64,000 bases of DNA, taken from Oenanthe sinensis (taxonomy: Eukaryota > Streptophyta > Magnoliopsida > Apiales > Apiaceae). The translations under genes and the position numbers were made by a program. A model generated the notes under the pieces. It saw only the letters and a program-made list of their open reading frames with translations. It was not told where the DNA came from and did not search any database. The DNA lies in contig JAPMAC010000231.1 of the NCBI GenBank assembly GCA_028671895.1, positions 8,458,001-8,522,000 on the forward strand, written 5' to 3'. Of this stretch, positions 46,322 through 58,327 are shown piece after piece. The stretch's first letter is position 1, and every line of letters begins with the position of its first letter.

Positions 46322-47788
46322 TAACAAAGCTTTCTATATGCTGTTTAATGGAGGTCCAGAAAAGATGAATCACAGCAGCCCTTTGTTGCAAAGATCTGCT
46401 CTCCAAAGAAGTTCACCCGAACGCCCGATCGTCCTACGATCACCAGAGTCAGTACTAGCCGAATTGCTTGCCTCTTCCTCTCTCTCTCTTCTTTTCTCTA
46501 GCCTCTCTTGATTTTGAGCAGCTATGGTTTTTCTCTAAAAACGAAATCTGATGATTAAACCCTAATACTATACATCATTATGTATATATAGGGGAGAGAG
46601 ATTTAGGGCCTAACCCTAATCCATGTGGTTTCCAAAACCCATTCTGATTTTGGATTATTATTATTATTAAATCCGAATTCTAATATAATTAATCAAGTCC
46701 TACTTAATTAATTCAATAATTAAATTCGAATAATAATAATATTTATTAAATCCGAATTCTAATATAATTAATCAAGTCCCACTTAATTAATTCAATAATT
46801 AAATTCGAATAAACAATAATATATTTAAATTCATAATTTAAATAAACCTCTGTTTTGATATTTTTTGTGTGTGACCCTTTAGGTTATTATTATGTTGACA
46901 ATAATTTTATTATCTAATAATAATATTATAAACAATGAGTGACATCTAGTAATACATCATTATTACCCAAGTAACAATAATAATTGGTGATTCAATTAAA
47001 CCTTTCGTGAATAATGTTCCATGTAATATAATCCCTTTAACCTTATATTATAGATCAAACTCGAGGCATGTATAGTGTCATCCTTTTCAACGTTTAATCT
47101 TGGTTTCCTTGATTAATGAGTAGACTATTTAAACAAATCAATATTTGAGAATGGTCATGCATTTCATAGTCTCACTCAATCAAGAGGCCAATAATATCAC
47201 TCCTAGAATTGAAAGGTTAAATCCTATATCTATCATTCATATTCCTCATACGATTCATAGCATATCCAATGTCCAACTTTATAATTACCCGGTTAAAGAT
47301 AACTTTGAGTGTAATCAAAGTTTATTAATTCTCGTATATAAATATAATCATTTCAAGTCAGAGGATTATTACATCATTATCACTGTAAGATTTCTTATGA
47401 CACTTATTAACTGTAGAATCTCACGGCGGGTCTTTCTAATGTCATGTATTGATACATACACTTATGTTCTTGACTTTAGTATCACCATACCTATGACCAA
47501 TGAGATGTGGTCATCTGTCAACAAACATACTAGTCTTATTGCATTATTATTGTCCTTAAATAATAATACTTGACTAGGGAATTTTAGGAATAAAATACTA
47601 TTCATATAATCTCATTTTTAAGTCAATAAAGACATATATTACGTATTAATATTACAAGGACATTTGTTATTCTTTCAATTTATGATGCAGTAAATAAAGA
47701 TATAATAAATATTAATTAAATAATCACATAACATAATTGTTTTCAATAAAACTTTAAAAGAATTGTTTCTAGGACACCAATACTGACA
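46322..47788 (-). repeat. A4 3' LTR, main part
   Basis: Together with 32595-32714, and with the duplicated TAACA counted once, this gives a 1,582-bp Angela LTR, close to the 1,597 bp of A1. It ends (plus strand) CACCAATACTGACA at 47788. The subfamily is that of A1. Confidence 0.9.
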
Positions 47789-47804
47789 ATCTCCCACTTG
47801 TACT
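47789..47804 (-). other. A4 polypurine tract
   Basis: Plus strand ATCTCCCACTTGTACT is the exact reverse complement of the A1 tract AGTACAAGTGGGAGAT. Confidence 0.85.
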
Positions 47805-50800
47805 AGTGCCAAACTCTCATGTATCTAATACCCATGGAACTAGTATGACCTTCGTGCTTCTGCTGCGACAAAGCCTTGGTTAGTGGATCTGCAATGTTAT
47901 CATTTGTATGCACTTTACATATATGTATATCCCCTTGATTATTAATCTCTCGAAGGAGATGATATCGTCTGAGTATATGCTTTGTTCAAGAATGAAACCT
48001 TGGTTCCTTAGCCTGCGAAATGGCTCCAGTATTTTCGCAGTATAAATCTATCGGATCTGCGACTGAAGGAACCACACCAAGACCTGCAATAAATTTCTAA
48101 ATCCAAACAGCATCCTTAGCTGCTTCACAGGCAACAATATACTCAGCCTCCATTGTAGAATCGGCAACCGTCTCTTGCTTTGAACTTTTCCAGCTTATAG
48201 CACCTACATTTAGACAAAACACAAACCCAGACTGAAAAATCGAATTATCTTTGTCTGTCTGGAAACTAGCGTCGGTTTGACCTTTTACAACCAACTTATC
48301 TTCTCCTCCATATACCAAGAATTGATCTTTATTCCTCTTCAAGTACTTAAGAATATTCTTGACTGCTGTCCAGTGACCTTCACCTGGATTAGACTGGTAT
48401 CTACTCATTATGCTCAAAGCATATGAGACATCAGGATGAGTACATATCATTGCATACATTATGGAACCAATTGCTGAAGCATATGGAACTTTACTCATAC
48501 GGTCCTTATCATCCAATGATTTAGGACTGTTATCTTTTGAGATCGATATCCCATGAGATATAGGGACAAATCCCCTTTTAGCATTTTGCATCCCAAATCG
48601 ATACAAAACTTTATCAATGTATGTACTCTGACTTAGGCCGATCATTCTTCTTGATCTATCTCTATAGATCTTGATACCTAAAATATAGGTCGCTTCGCCT
48701 AAGTCTTTCATTGAGAAATTCTTACTCAACCAAGTCTTAACAGCCTATAAAGAAGGAACGTCATTCCCTATTATTAATATATCATCAACATATAATACTT
48801 GGAATGCCACATTGCTCCCACTTACCTTCTTGTAAACACATGGTTCATCTTCATTTTGAATAAACTCAAACTCTTTGACAGTTTCATCAAAATTAATGTT
48901 TCATCTCCTTGAGGCTTGTTTCAATCCATAAATGGATCAATGCAGCTTATATACCTTTCCAGCATTCTTTGGATCAACAAAACCTTCAAGCTATGTCATA
49001 TACACATCCACATCTTCTTCAAGGCTCCCATTTAAGAAAGCGGTTTTGACATTCGTTTGCCAGATTTTATAGTCATGGTAAGAAGCTATAGCAAGCAAAA
49101 TCCTGATGGACTTGACCATAGCCACTAGTGAAAAGGTTTTATCATAGTCAATACCATGAATTTGCTTGAAACCTTTTGCCAGCTATCGTGCTTTATAGGT
49201 CTGTATGTTACCCATCCATATCGGTCTTCTTTTTGAAAATGCACTTGCACCTTATAGGTTTTACCCCTTCAGGTGGATCAACCAAAGTCCATACTTGATT
49301 AGTATACATGGATTCCATCTCAGATTTTATGGCATCTTGCCATCATTTAGGTTCTTGAGTGTTCATAGCGTCTTGGTACGTGAGAGGCTCATCTTCATCT
49401 ACAAGCATCACATCACCATCTTGAGTCAAGAGAAATCCATAATATCTCTCGGGCTCATGGCGAATCCTACCAGACCTAAGAACAACCTGTGTTTCCTGTG
49501 AAGTATTGTTTTCTTGTACATTCTGCTCAAGTTCCTCCATTGGTTCAATGTTATCATGTGGGTCTCGAATTTCATCGAGATCTATTATCCTCCTATTGTC
49601 TTTCTTAGACAGCATTTTTCTTTCAAGGAACACTGCAGTTCGAGCAACAAACACTTTGTTCTCTGAAGGATTATAGAAATAATAACCATTTGTTTCAATT
49701 GGGTATCCCACAAAATTATATTTTTATGATTTAGGTCCTAGCTTGTCAGAAGTTAGACGTTTCACAAACGCCTAACATCCTTAAATTTTCATAAATGACA
49801 TGTTATGACGTTTCTCAGTCCATATCTCATATGGAGTCTTCTGAACCATTTTAGTAGGAACTCGGTTAAGTGTATAAGCAGCCGTCTCCAGGGCGTCCCA
49901 GAAACTAGTTGGAAGATCTGCATGACTCATCATCGATCGTACCATGTCCAACAAAGTACGATTCCTCCTTTCAGAAATTCCATTCCATTGTGGTGTTCCG
50001 GGAGGAGTGAGTTGTGATACAATACCACACTCTTTTAATAAACACTTAAATTCATGGCTCAAGTATTCACCTTCACGATCAGATCGTAGAGTCTTAATAC
50101 TTCCGCTAGTTTGCTTTTGTACTTCAGCTTTGTATTCTTTGAACTTTTCAGTAGAATCGGATTTGTTCTTCATAAGATACACATATCGATATCTACTGAA
50201 ATCATCAGTAAACGTGATAAAGTAGTAAATGTCACCTCTTGCCATAGTACACATAAGACCACATACATCACTATGTATAAGTTCTAATTGTTCAGTGGCC
50301 CTTTCACATTATCCAGTAAAAGGAGTTTTAGTCAATTTTCCAATGAGACAAGGTTCGCAAGCTTCGTATGATTCAAAGTCAAACTTATCCAAGTATCCAT
50401 CCTTATGTAACTTGCAAATGCACTTCTCATTTATATGGCCTAAACGATAGTGCCAGAGGTATTTTTGATTTGAGTCATTAGTTTTAAAACGTTTATTATT
50501 CACATAATAGATAGGAGTGTCTAAATCAAGAACATATAGACTGTTAAATAAACGTGCAACCCAATAGGTAACATTATTCAAAGAAAAGGAACAACTATTA
50601 TTCTGAATTGAAAATGCAAAACCTTTCTTGTCCAAACAAGAAACTGAAATAATGTTTCTGTAAATTGCAGGCACGTAAAAACAGTTCTCAAGTTCTAAAA
50701 TAAGCCCAGTGGGCAATGATAAATAATAAGTCCCTACAGGTAAAGTAGCAACCTTTGCTCCATTGCCAACTCGTAGGTCGACCTCTCCCTTTGCCAAAGT

Positions 50801-50806
50801 CCCACT
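47805..50806 (-). pseudogene. A4 pol fragment (integrase to RNase H)
   Basis: On the minus strand: the GAG-pre-integrase segment (50806 to about 50309), integrase (50254-49781, with FTDDFSRYRYVYLM and WNGISERRNRT), the integrase/RT linker (49711-49343), and RT to RNase H (210-codon open frame 48729-48097 including MSKNFSMKDLGEATYILGIK and DSTMEAEYIVA). Stops occur, for example at about 49775 and 48096, but it is the best-preserved Angela pol here and keeps the two segments deleted in A1. Protease, gag and the 5' LTR lie on the far side of the Tekay insertion, outside the window. Confidence 0.88.
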
Positions 50807-51841
50807 TGTAACGATCGAGACATTTATATATACTTGATTGATATGAGTTAGAGTATTTATGTGTTCCAATGTGACAAGAGGTGATATATGATCTTTTTAT
50901 ATGTCTAGTTGACTGCCTGTTTGACCACATTATGCTTAAGTGTTTTAATTAAGTGGTTAATTGATTTTCCATGCTTAATTGAGTAACTGTTTGATTTTTT
51001 ATAAAATTATTGGTGTGTCCAATAATTATGAAATTTTATATGTAGCTTCTATGTGATTTTAGAGACTTTCTAAAAATAGTGATGTATTTAATTCTAGTCC
51101 CAGTGATTTTATATAAATCTTTTATTCCTGTTTTATTCTAGAGATATTACTCTTCTAAATTCCATATTTAATTATTGGAATGTCCAAAAATCATGAAATC
51201 TTCTCCAAAATTCTCTTTGGATATTCAGAAAGGTTTTAAAAATAAAATTTTATTTTATTTGAGCACTAAAATATTTTAAGGATTTTTCTACTCTTATTTC
51301 CATTTAAAGTGTCTAAACTTCCCCGATTTTTAGTTAATTATTGATTCATCAGAAAAATATTTTAAAAAAATGGCTGAGCTTATAAATTCATGTTCTTGAT
51401 TTTAAAAATATAAAACATATTTATATAACCCTTTTTCACCAAAATTTGATTTATTAATTGATTAATTCTAGAAAAATAGCAATGTGAAATTACTACTTTA
51501 CCCATGCTTTTGTTAAAACCTGCAGCACCCACTTTCTTTCCCCTTGCTCTGCACCAGTTTGTCCAGGTCTCGTTCTCTCTCATTTTTGGGCGATTCTTGC
51601 TTTCTTTTGATTTCCATGGCAAAAACTCGACTAACTAGCATGTTTTTGACCTCTTTATAGCTTGATTATTGCTTATATGCTTCTCTTGTTCACTGCATGT
51701 AACTATATATATATATAGATGTGCCGTATGTTGATATGTATAATCAAAGTTGCATGCAAGACTGGGTAATGATGGATTGTTGCTCTTAATTCATGACTAT
51801 GCTATATTTTGTGATCGTAAACAATAATAGATGGGTCTGGT
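50807..51841 (+). repeat. Tekay LTR1, first 1,035 bp (truncated)
   Basis: It starts TGTAACGATCGAGAC after CCACT (50802-50806), the probable TSD. It is colinear base for base with 53234-54268, with about 12 substitutions (about 1.2%). At 51841 it joins pol sequence through a 2-bp filler; the rest of the LTR, PBS, gag, protease and RT are deleted. Confidence 0.9.
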
Positions 51842-53188
51842 AAAAGAAGTCAGAAGGACGGTAAAAGAATCTTTAGGTTTTCCTCACGAATTTGGATCCC
51901 TAATGTTCAAGAGCTCAAGAATGAAATTTTGCATGATGCACATAGTTCAAGATACTCTATTCATCCAGGAAGCACAAAAATGTATAAAGAATTGAAGGAA
52001 AATTTTTGGTGGCCCAACATGAAAAGAGATGTGGCAGAATGGATCAGTAAATGTTATACAGGCCAGAGAGTCAAAGCTGAACATCAGAGACCCAGTGGAT
52101 TGTTGCAACCACTAGAGATTCCAGAATGGAAATGGGAGAATCTTGCTATGGATTTTGTAATAGGTCTGCCAAGGACTAAGGCTAATCATGATGCTATTTG
52201 GGTAATAATAGACAGATTGACCAAGTCAGCGCACTTTCTACCGATCAACGAAAGATTTTCACTGGACAGGTTGGTTCAATTGTACCTGAAAGAGATTGTT
52301 ATACGACATGGTGTTCCTGTATCAATAGTGTCTGACAGAGACCCGAGATTCAATTCAAGATTTTGGAAGAAGTTTCAAGAGTGTTTGGGAACAAATCTGA
52401 ATATGAGTACTGCATATCATCCTCAGACAGATGGCCAGAGTGAAAGGACAATTCAGACCATTGAAGACATGTTGAGAGTTTGTGCCTTGGATTTTGAAGG
52501 AAGTTGGGACGATCACCTACCGTTAGTGGAGTTTTCATATAACAACAGCTATCATGCCAGTATTGGGATGCCCCCGTATGAAGCTCTATATGGAAGAAAG
52601 TGCAGATCACCAGTGTGTTGGAATGAAGTTGGTGAGCGTAAGATTTTAGGTCCAGAGTTAGTTCAACAAACTAAAGAAAAGATTGAGTTGATTCAGAAGA
52701 GATTGCTAGCTGCTCAAGATAGGCAAAAGAAGGATGATGACCAGTCAAGGAAGGATATGAATTTTGAATAAGGTGACCAAGTGTTGCTAAAGATTTCTCC
52801 ACGGAAAGGTGTTAATAGATATGGCAAGAAAGGAAAGCTTAATCCAAGATATATAGGACCTTTTGAAGTTTTGAAGCAAGTTGGAAGAGTTGCATATGAA
52901 TTGGCTCTACCACCGCAGATGCAGCACATTCACAATGTTTTTCACGTATCTATGCTTAGAAAGTATAATCCTGATATGAGTCATGTAATAGAGTATGAAC
53001 CCCTAGAGATTCAACCCGATTTGTCCTATGTAGAACAGCCTGTAGAGATTCAGGATCATAAGGATAAGGTTTTAAGGAATAAGTCTGTTAGGCTTGTAAA
53101 GGTTTTGTGGAGAAATCCTCGAGTTGAGGAATCCACCTGGGAACTTGAGAGTGAAATGCTCGAAAAGTATCCTTATTTGTTTACTTAG
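51842..53188 (+). pseudogene. Tekay integrase and chromodomain, left copy
   Basis: This equals 62018-63362 of the complete unit. The translated pieces (51929-52771 and 52781-53188) are identical in sequence to the right copy, including the in-frame TAA at 52769-52771 and the loss of the fourth zinc ligand of the integrase HHCC finger (CYTGQ). With no promoter, gag or RT upstream it cannot work alone. Confidence 0.92.
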
Positions 53189-53210
53189 GCTGATTCTGGG
53201 GACAGAATCC

Positions 53211-53233
53211 TTTTAGGGGGGGGGGGGGGAGAA
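53211..53233 (+). other. Tekay polypurine tract with 14 consecutive G
   Basis: TTTTA, then G14, then AGAA precedes the LTR. The right copy at 63386-63406 has 12 G. This is a probable slippage difference between otherwise identical copies. Confidence 0.85.
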
Positions 53234-56200
53234 TGTAACGATCGAGACATTTATATATATTTGATTAATATGAGTTATAGTATTTATGTGTTCCAATGTG
53301 ACAAGAGGTGATATATGATCTTTTTATATGTCTAGTTGACTGCCTGTTTGACCGCATTATGCTTAAGTGTTTTAATTAAGTGGTTAATTGATTTTCCATG
53401 CTTAATTGAGTAACTGTTTGATTTTTTATAAAATTATTGGTGTGTCCAATAATTATGAAATTTTATATGTAGCTTCTATGTGATTTTAGAGACTTTCTAA
53501 AAATAGTGATGTATTTAATTCTAGTCCCAGTGATTTTATATAAATCTTTTATTCCTGTTTTATTCTAGAGATATTACTCTTCTAAATTCCATATTTAATT
53601 ATTGGAATGTCCAAAAATCATGAAATCTTCTCCAAAATTCTCTTTGGATATTCAGAAAGGTTTTAAAAATAAAATTTTATTTTATTTGAGCACTAAAATA
53701 TTTTAAGGATTTTTCTACTCTTATTTCCATTTAAAGTACCTAAACTTCCCCGATTTTTAGTTAATTATTGATTCATCAGAAAAATATTTTAAAAAAATGG
53801 GTGAGCTTATAAATTCATGTTCTTGATTTTAAAAATATAAAACTTATTTATATAACCCTTTTTCACCAAAATTCGATTTATTAATTGATTAATTCCAGAA
53901 AAACAGCAATGTGAAATTACTACTTTACCCCTGCTTTTGTTAAAACCTGCAGCACCCACTTTCTTTCCCCTTGCTCTGCACCAGTTTGCCCAGGTCTCGT
54001 TCTCTCTCATTTTTGGGCGATTCTTGCTTTCTTTTGATTTCCATGGCAAAAACTCGACTAACTAGCATGTTCTTGACCTCTTTATAGCTTGATTATTGCT
54101 TATATGCTTCTCTTGTTCACTGCATGTAACTATATATATATATAGATGTGCCGTATGTTGATATGTATAATCAAAGTTGCATGCAAGACTGGGTAATGAT
54201 GGATTGTTGCTCTTAATTCATGACTATGCTATATTTTGTGATCGTAAACAATAATAGATGGGTCTGGTGTTGAGAAACCGGAACAAAATCCGGCACTCCA
54301 CCGGAACCGAGTCACCAACAATGATTCCGGTGAGTTGGTGTTACGGCGATGATGTGTCTTGAGCCCTTATATAATTTTAGTACTAGTTGTAGCTGTTTTG
54401 CTTGCTGCATGCTATAACCTTGATTAGTGTTGTGATTTCCGAGTTATATAAAGATTTTCCGGTGATGGCTTCGTGTTTTTGGTTCGGGAAATGAGCTATG
54501 GTTTTAATTAATAAGCAAAGATGTAATTGTGCAGCATGGGTTGTAATTTAATTAAATTGCATGTAAAATTATAGTTCGTTTTCCATTTTTCCGATTTGAT
54601 TGGTAATTTTCCGGCGAGGACTTGATTTTGCCGAGTATGTATGCATGTTTTCCGGCTAGTAGTAATGTGCCTTAAGCTTAATTTGGAAGATATCAAGTTA
54701 GTGGAGCTACATTCATTGATATAAATTGTATTAAGGTTAAATTCTATTTTTAATGAAATTTGCGAATATATAATAATTATGCATATAATTATATTCGAAA
54801 ATAAAATTTTATGATTATAATATGAGGTTTGATGTTATGTAATAATTGATTGAGTACTTGGGATTGTTACCTATGTGGACTAATTATGCTTGAATTAAGA
54901 TATGTATTTGAGTAATAAGTTTAAGTGGTAATTGCTAGGTGAATAGTCATTTAAAATAAATTGTTGGATATTAGTAATAATCAAAAATTTGGTTAGATTG
55001 TAAAATGTGTTAGTTGCATATTGAACTTGGCCAATTGCTACAATTTCTCTAGCATTAGTTGCCATTCGAATATATGCATACCTATTATGTTCGAATTTGG
55101 ACTAATAGCAATATAAATTTAACTTGGTTTAATGCTAAATGCCATGTCTAGATAATGAGCTAATGGTTTTTGTACTTGTATATAGTAGTTTGGATGAGAT
55201 GTGAAAAATTGTGTATATATGGCTTGAAGTAGTAACTATACAATTATGTTAATTTAGTTGTGATAATTGCTAGAAAATTTCTTGGTTATGTATATGTGTC
55301 TAAATGAAAATGTGAATTGATTTTGTAACCACGCGAGTACTTGAAAGCTTTGTATTGCAGTAACATGATTTGAATATATAATAATATATTCGAATCTTTA
55401 TAATTAATTAAGCAATAGTAACGTTACTTGTGCAATTGTATAGACATTTCTTTGTATGGCATAGACTAGAGATAATATGTGATTGGTTGTGTATATATAT
55501 GATTGAATGATTGTTTGGGTCGGTTGTATTCCGACAGGTAGCTCCAATTACAGGGGAAGTGCTGCCAAAATTTTCTAAAACTAAAACAACTTTGTAAAAT
55601 ATTATTGGCACACCACTTCTGTATAGGAAAGACTATCAGTCAAGAATACTGTGAATCAATATATGTGTCTATGTGTTATTTGCTTGCCAGAGTAGAAGTG
55701 ATTAAATGGTAGAGTATGTCTACTATATATGTGTTAAGGGGTGACATTAACGAAAGGGTAGAATAGTTAGACGTTAATGAGAACGTCGAGTGTATAAGAT
55801 GCTGATATAGTATTATTTATGTGTAGCTACGAAAGACGTTGAGGTGAAGGACAAGGGAAAAGCTAAAGTAGAGAGTTAGTGTCTGGTGTAGGTGATCTAC
55901 CTGTTCAGCAGCTGTAGCATTCCTTTTTGAGGCAAGTAACTACTGCCTAATCTCTTTTAACTTAAGCACTATTTATGAAATGTTTTATGACCCTGCAACT
56001 ATGTTATCTTATTTCAACTGTTTTAAGCTATAGTCTACCTTATTTTAACTGTTTTACTTAAACTACAACCTTGTATCAGTTTCTAATTGTACTTTAACCT
56101 TTTCAATCCCTGAACTGTAATTGACAACTTATAAACTAGTTTTAAAAATCTTAAACCAGTGACCTTGAATTGTGACTTATGCTATCACCATTTTCTTAAC

Positions 56201-56814
56201 TATGTTTACTTGAACTTTAATTCTGAACTTACCCTGTTGCTATTGCCTAACTACTGTTACAATTAAATGCCTTACAACTGTTTTCAAAACTTCTTGTTAT
56301 ACCTGTGAATTGACCCTGCAACCTGACTTTACTACTATAACTTGGTTTTGGTCCCTAGTTCAAGATTTCTGCCTACTTTATTACAACAAAGACATGTTTT
56401 GAGATTTATCCTGGAATAAAATTTACCTCTGTCTAATGATCTTTAAAGTGGATTTAAATATGAAATCCGACTTTCAAGAGGTCTTTTTCATCAAATGATT
56501 TGGTAATTTTAAAAAGAAAGGTTTTGGTTATTATAAGAATTCCGATCAAAAATGGTTTCTGCGGATTCCTATAGGTTGGAGGCGTAAGAGGCCGAGTGAC
56601 CGCCGGTCCAGCACTTTTTATGTGAAGACTATAATGAGATAGTCAATGGCTATAATTAGATAGCCCAAGGCCAATGGCAATAAGTGCCTTTATGAGTACT
56701 CTTTATGTCCAGAGGGACTTTAGTCCGTTATGGGGACTTTACGTGGCTGATCACCCGTATTGTCTGGCGTTGTGAGAAAACTCCAATCAAAATGATTTGT
56801 TCCTAATCAGTAAA

Positions 56815-56930
56815 GGTCCTAATGAGAGGACAGTTTTTTATAAATGATTTGAAAAGCAAGGTCCTAATGAGAGGACAGTTTTATAAAATGTTTTGAAAGA
56901 ATCAGTCCTAATGAAAGGACAGTTTTATAC
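56815..56930 (+). repeat. direct repeats of TCCTAATGAGAGGACAGTTTT type in Tekay U3
   Basis: Three imperfect copies about 45 bp apart, each followed by TATAAATG- or TATACAAATG-like sequence. They lie about 370 bp upstream of the TATA box, so they could be promoter modules. Confidence 0.7.
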
Positions 56931-57284
56931 AAATGGACTTTGAAATGATTAGTAATGAAAAATGAAATGCCTTGTTATAACCTGTCATATACAGCTTCAA
57001 CTATCAGATATATCTTGAGTTGACTTTGTTTCAATTGTTATACATTACTTCCTGTTATCCTTCTAAACCTGCAGATTACTCTTATACTTGGAAATGATTA
57101 TTACTTTCTAGTTTCTGAAATACTTTGCACCAGTTATTGAGATTAATTAACCCTGCCAGCGGTTTTATAAAAGAAAGTTTTGCGAGTAATGAATACCCTG
57201 ACTAGAATTTTAATTACAATTATGGGACAATGAGGTCCAGCAATAATTTTGCAGCATGATTCTAAGAAAAGACTTTTTAAATTA

Positions 57285-57292
57285 TATATAAG
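57285..57292 (+). promoter_or_regulatory. TATA box of Tekay LTR2
   Basis: TATATAAG, followed by a T-rich leader. A start about 30 bp downstream (about 57315) would place the accessory ORF ATG (57383) close to the mRNA 5' end, preceded only by a four-codon upstream frame at 57326. Confidence 0.6.
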
Positions 57293-57382
57293 CCTGTGGT
57301 ACTGTTTTTAACCTATATGGTTACTTGCTGAGCTTTTGTAGCTCATTCTTTTATTTTCTAACATCTACAGCTTTTGAGAATC

Positions 57383-58327
57383 ATGGTCCGTATTAAGCAG
57401 ACTGCCAGGAAGAACATGTCTTTCATGAACTATGCTAGGTTGGCTGAGATTGAACAGGTAGGATCGAGGGAGAGTTGGAAGGAAAAAACTTTGTTAAGTC
57501 TTGTATTTTGTTTGTAGATTTTAAGATGTTTCAGAAGTTGTAATAATATTATTTTGTTGCTGTAAATGTAAATATAAATGAATGTAGTTGTGTGCTTGTT
57601 TCATACCATTACCTTGAAAGGTCCAGGCTAGTAGTCAGGGTCATATTTATGCGTATTTTCTATTATTGTTATTTAGGGTACATGCATATAGAGTGGTAGT
57701 GACTCCCCGATCTAGACCCCGGATCGGGAGGGCGCTACAGGTTGGTATCAGAGCTAAAGTTTTGGTCACTGAAACAAGCCAGGATTAAGTTAAACAAGTA
57801 GATCATTTAATAAAAGAAGAGAGAGTAATGGTAAGATAGGATTAGATAACAAATAGTGGTATAGATGTTAGGATTTCAACTGTAGATTTAAGGTGATCTT
57901 ATCCCTTTTTGCATTGCATATTATATTATTGCAGGCTCGCGGCATTTTCGAGGTACCACCACCCTCTCCGGGTACTTCTTCGGATTCTGACGATGATGCT
58001 ATAGTCATATCTAGTTCTGAGAGCGAGGAGGAGCTGATTCCTGAGCCCCCTGCTCAGCCTGACCTACCCTCAGGGAGTGCTTGTGCCCCTATTCGCCGTA
58101 GAGTCTATAGGCCATCCATTACCCGAGGCCAGTTACGAGTCCCTGTGCATCCTGTCGAGTGGTGGGAGGAGCGGATTAGGGCTGTAGAGGAAGAGGGACG
58201 TAGGCAGATAGCGGCTAGAGCCTTTCCGGATGATGTGGCGGAGCGGGCAGGAGAGTTGACCCGGTTGCTTAGTAGACTGCTGATTGGACTCAGGGCTGCC
58301 CGAGACAGGGATCACCGGGGAGATTAG
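57383..58327 (+). CDS. Tekay accessory ORF with histone H3 tail-like N-terminus (two exons, predicted)
   Basis: Predicted exons 57383-57457 (25 codons) and 57935-58327 (130 codons plus stop) join in phase 0 across a GT-AG intron, giving 155 residues. Residues 1-11 read MVRIKQTARKN; histone H3 begins MARTKQTARKS, so 8 of 11 positions agree at the same distance from the start. R2, K4, Q5, T6, A7, R8 and K9 (H3 numbering) are kept; the phosphorylated T3 and S10 are replaced by Ile and Asn. Exon 2 is GC-rich and open throughout. It has a Ser/Asp/Glu tract with a SUMO-interaction-like core (AIVISSSESEEE, about residues 47-58) and a C-terminal amphipathic helix. It lies upstream of gag-pol. Not a known gag or pol domain. 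Splicing is inferred from sequence; no transcript was seen. Confidence 0.6.
57458..57934 (+). other. predicted intron spanning the LTR end and PBS
   Basis: Donor CAG|GTAGGA after exon 1; acceptor TTATATTATTGCAG before exon 2; both in phase 0. The 477-nt intron contains the LTR end (57739) and the whole PBS (57743-57754). A spliced RNA would therefore lack the primer site and could not be copied, like a subgenomic message. Confidence 0.55.
57743..57754 (+). other. Tekay primer-binding site
   Basis: TGGTATCAGAGC, an exact match to the site complementary to the 3' end of plant tRNA-iMet, three bases after the LTR. Confidence 0.92.

Larger units (their letters stand above)
53234..57739 (+). repeat. 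Tekay LTR2, complete, 4.5 kb
   Basis: It runs from TGTAACGATCGAG to GGGCGCTACA, followed by the PBS. It is the 5' LTR of the complete unit. Its first 594 bp appear identical to LTR3. A TATA box late in the LTR implies a U3 of about 4 kb and a short R/U5 of about 0.4 kb. The LTR contains the first exon of the accessory ORF. AT-rich intervals 54300-57280 hold no supportable gene; a short direct repeat around CCTAATGAGAGGACAGTTTT lies at about 56817, 56862 and 56909. Confidence 0.92.

Noticed and set aside
47145..47573. 142-codon plus-strand frame in the A4 LTR, with relatives at 6524, 13571, 19700 and 29812
   Set aside because: These recur because they lie in the same conserved LTR sequence. 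They are non-coding LTR DNA with chance open frames.
51380..51622. 80-codon minus-strand frame in Tekay LTR1 (also 53807-54049)
   Set aside because: It is repeated only because the LTR is repeated. It has no domain and lies antisense in U3.
52781..53188. Separate 135-codon gene (also at 62955-63362)
   Set aside because: It is in the same frame as the upstream integrase and is separated only by one TAA. It is the integrase C-terminus plus chromodomain of the Tekay element.
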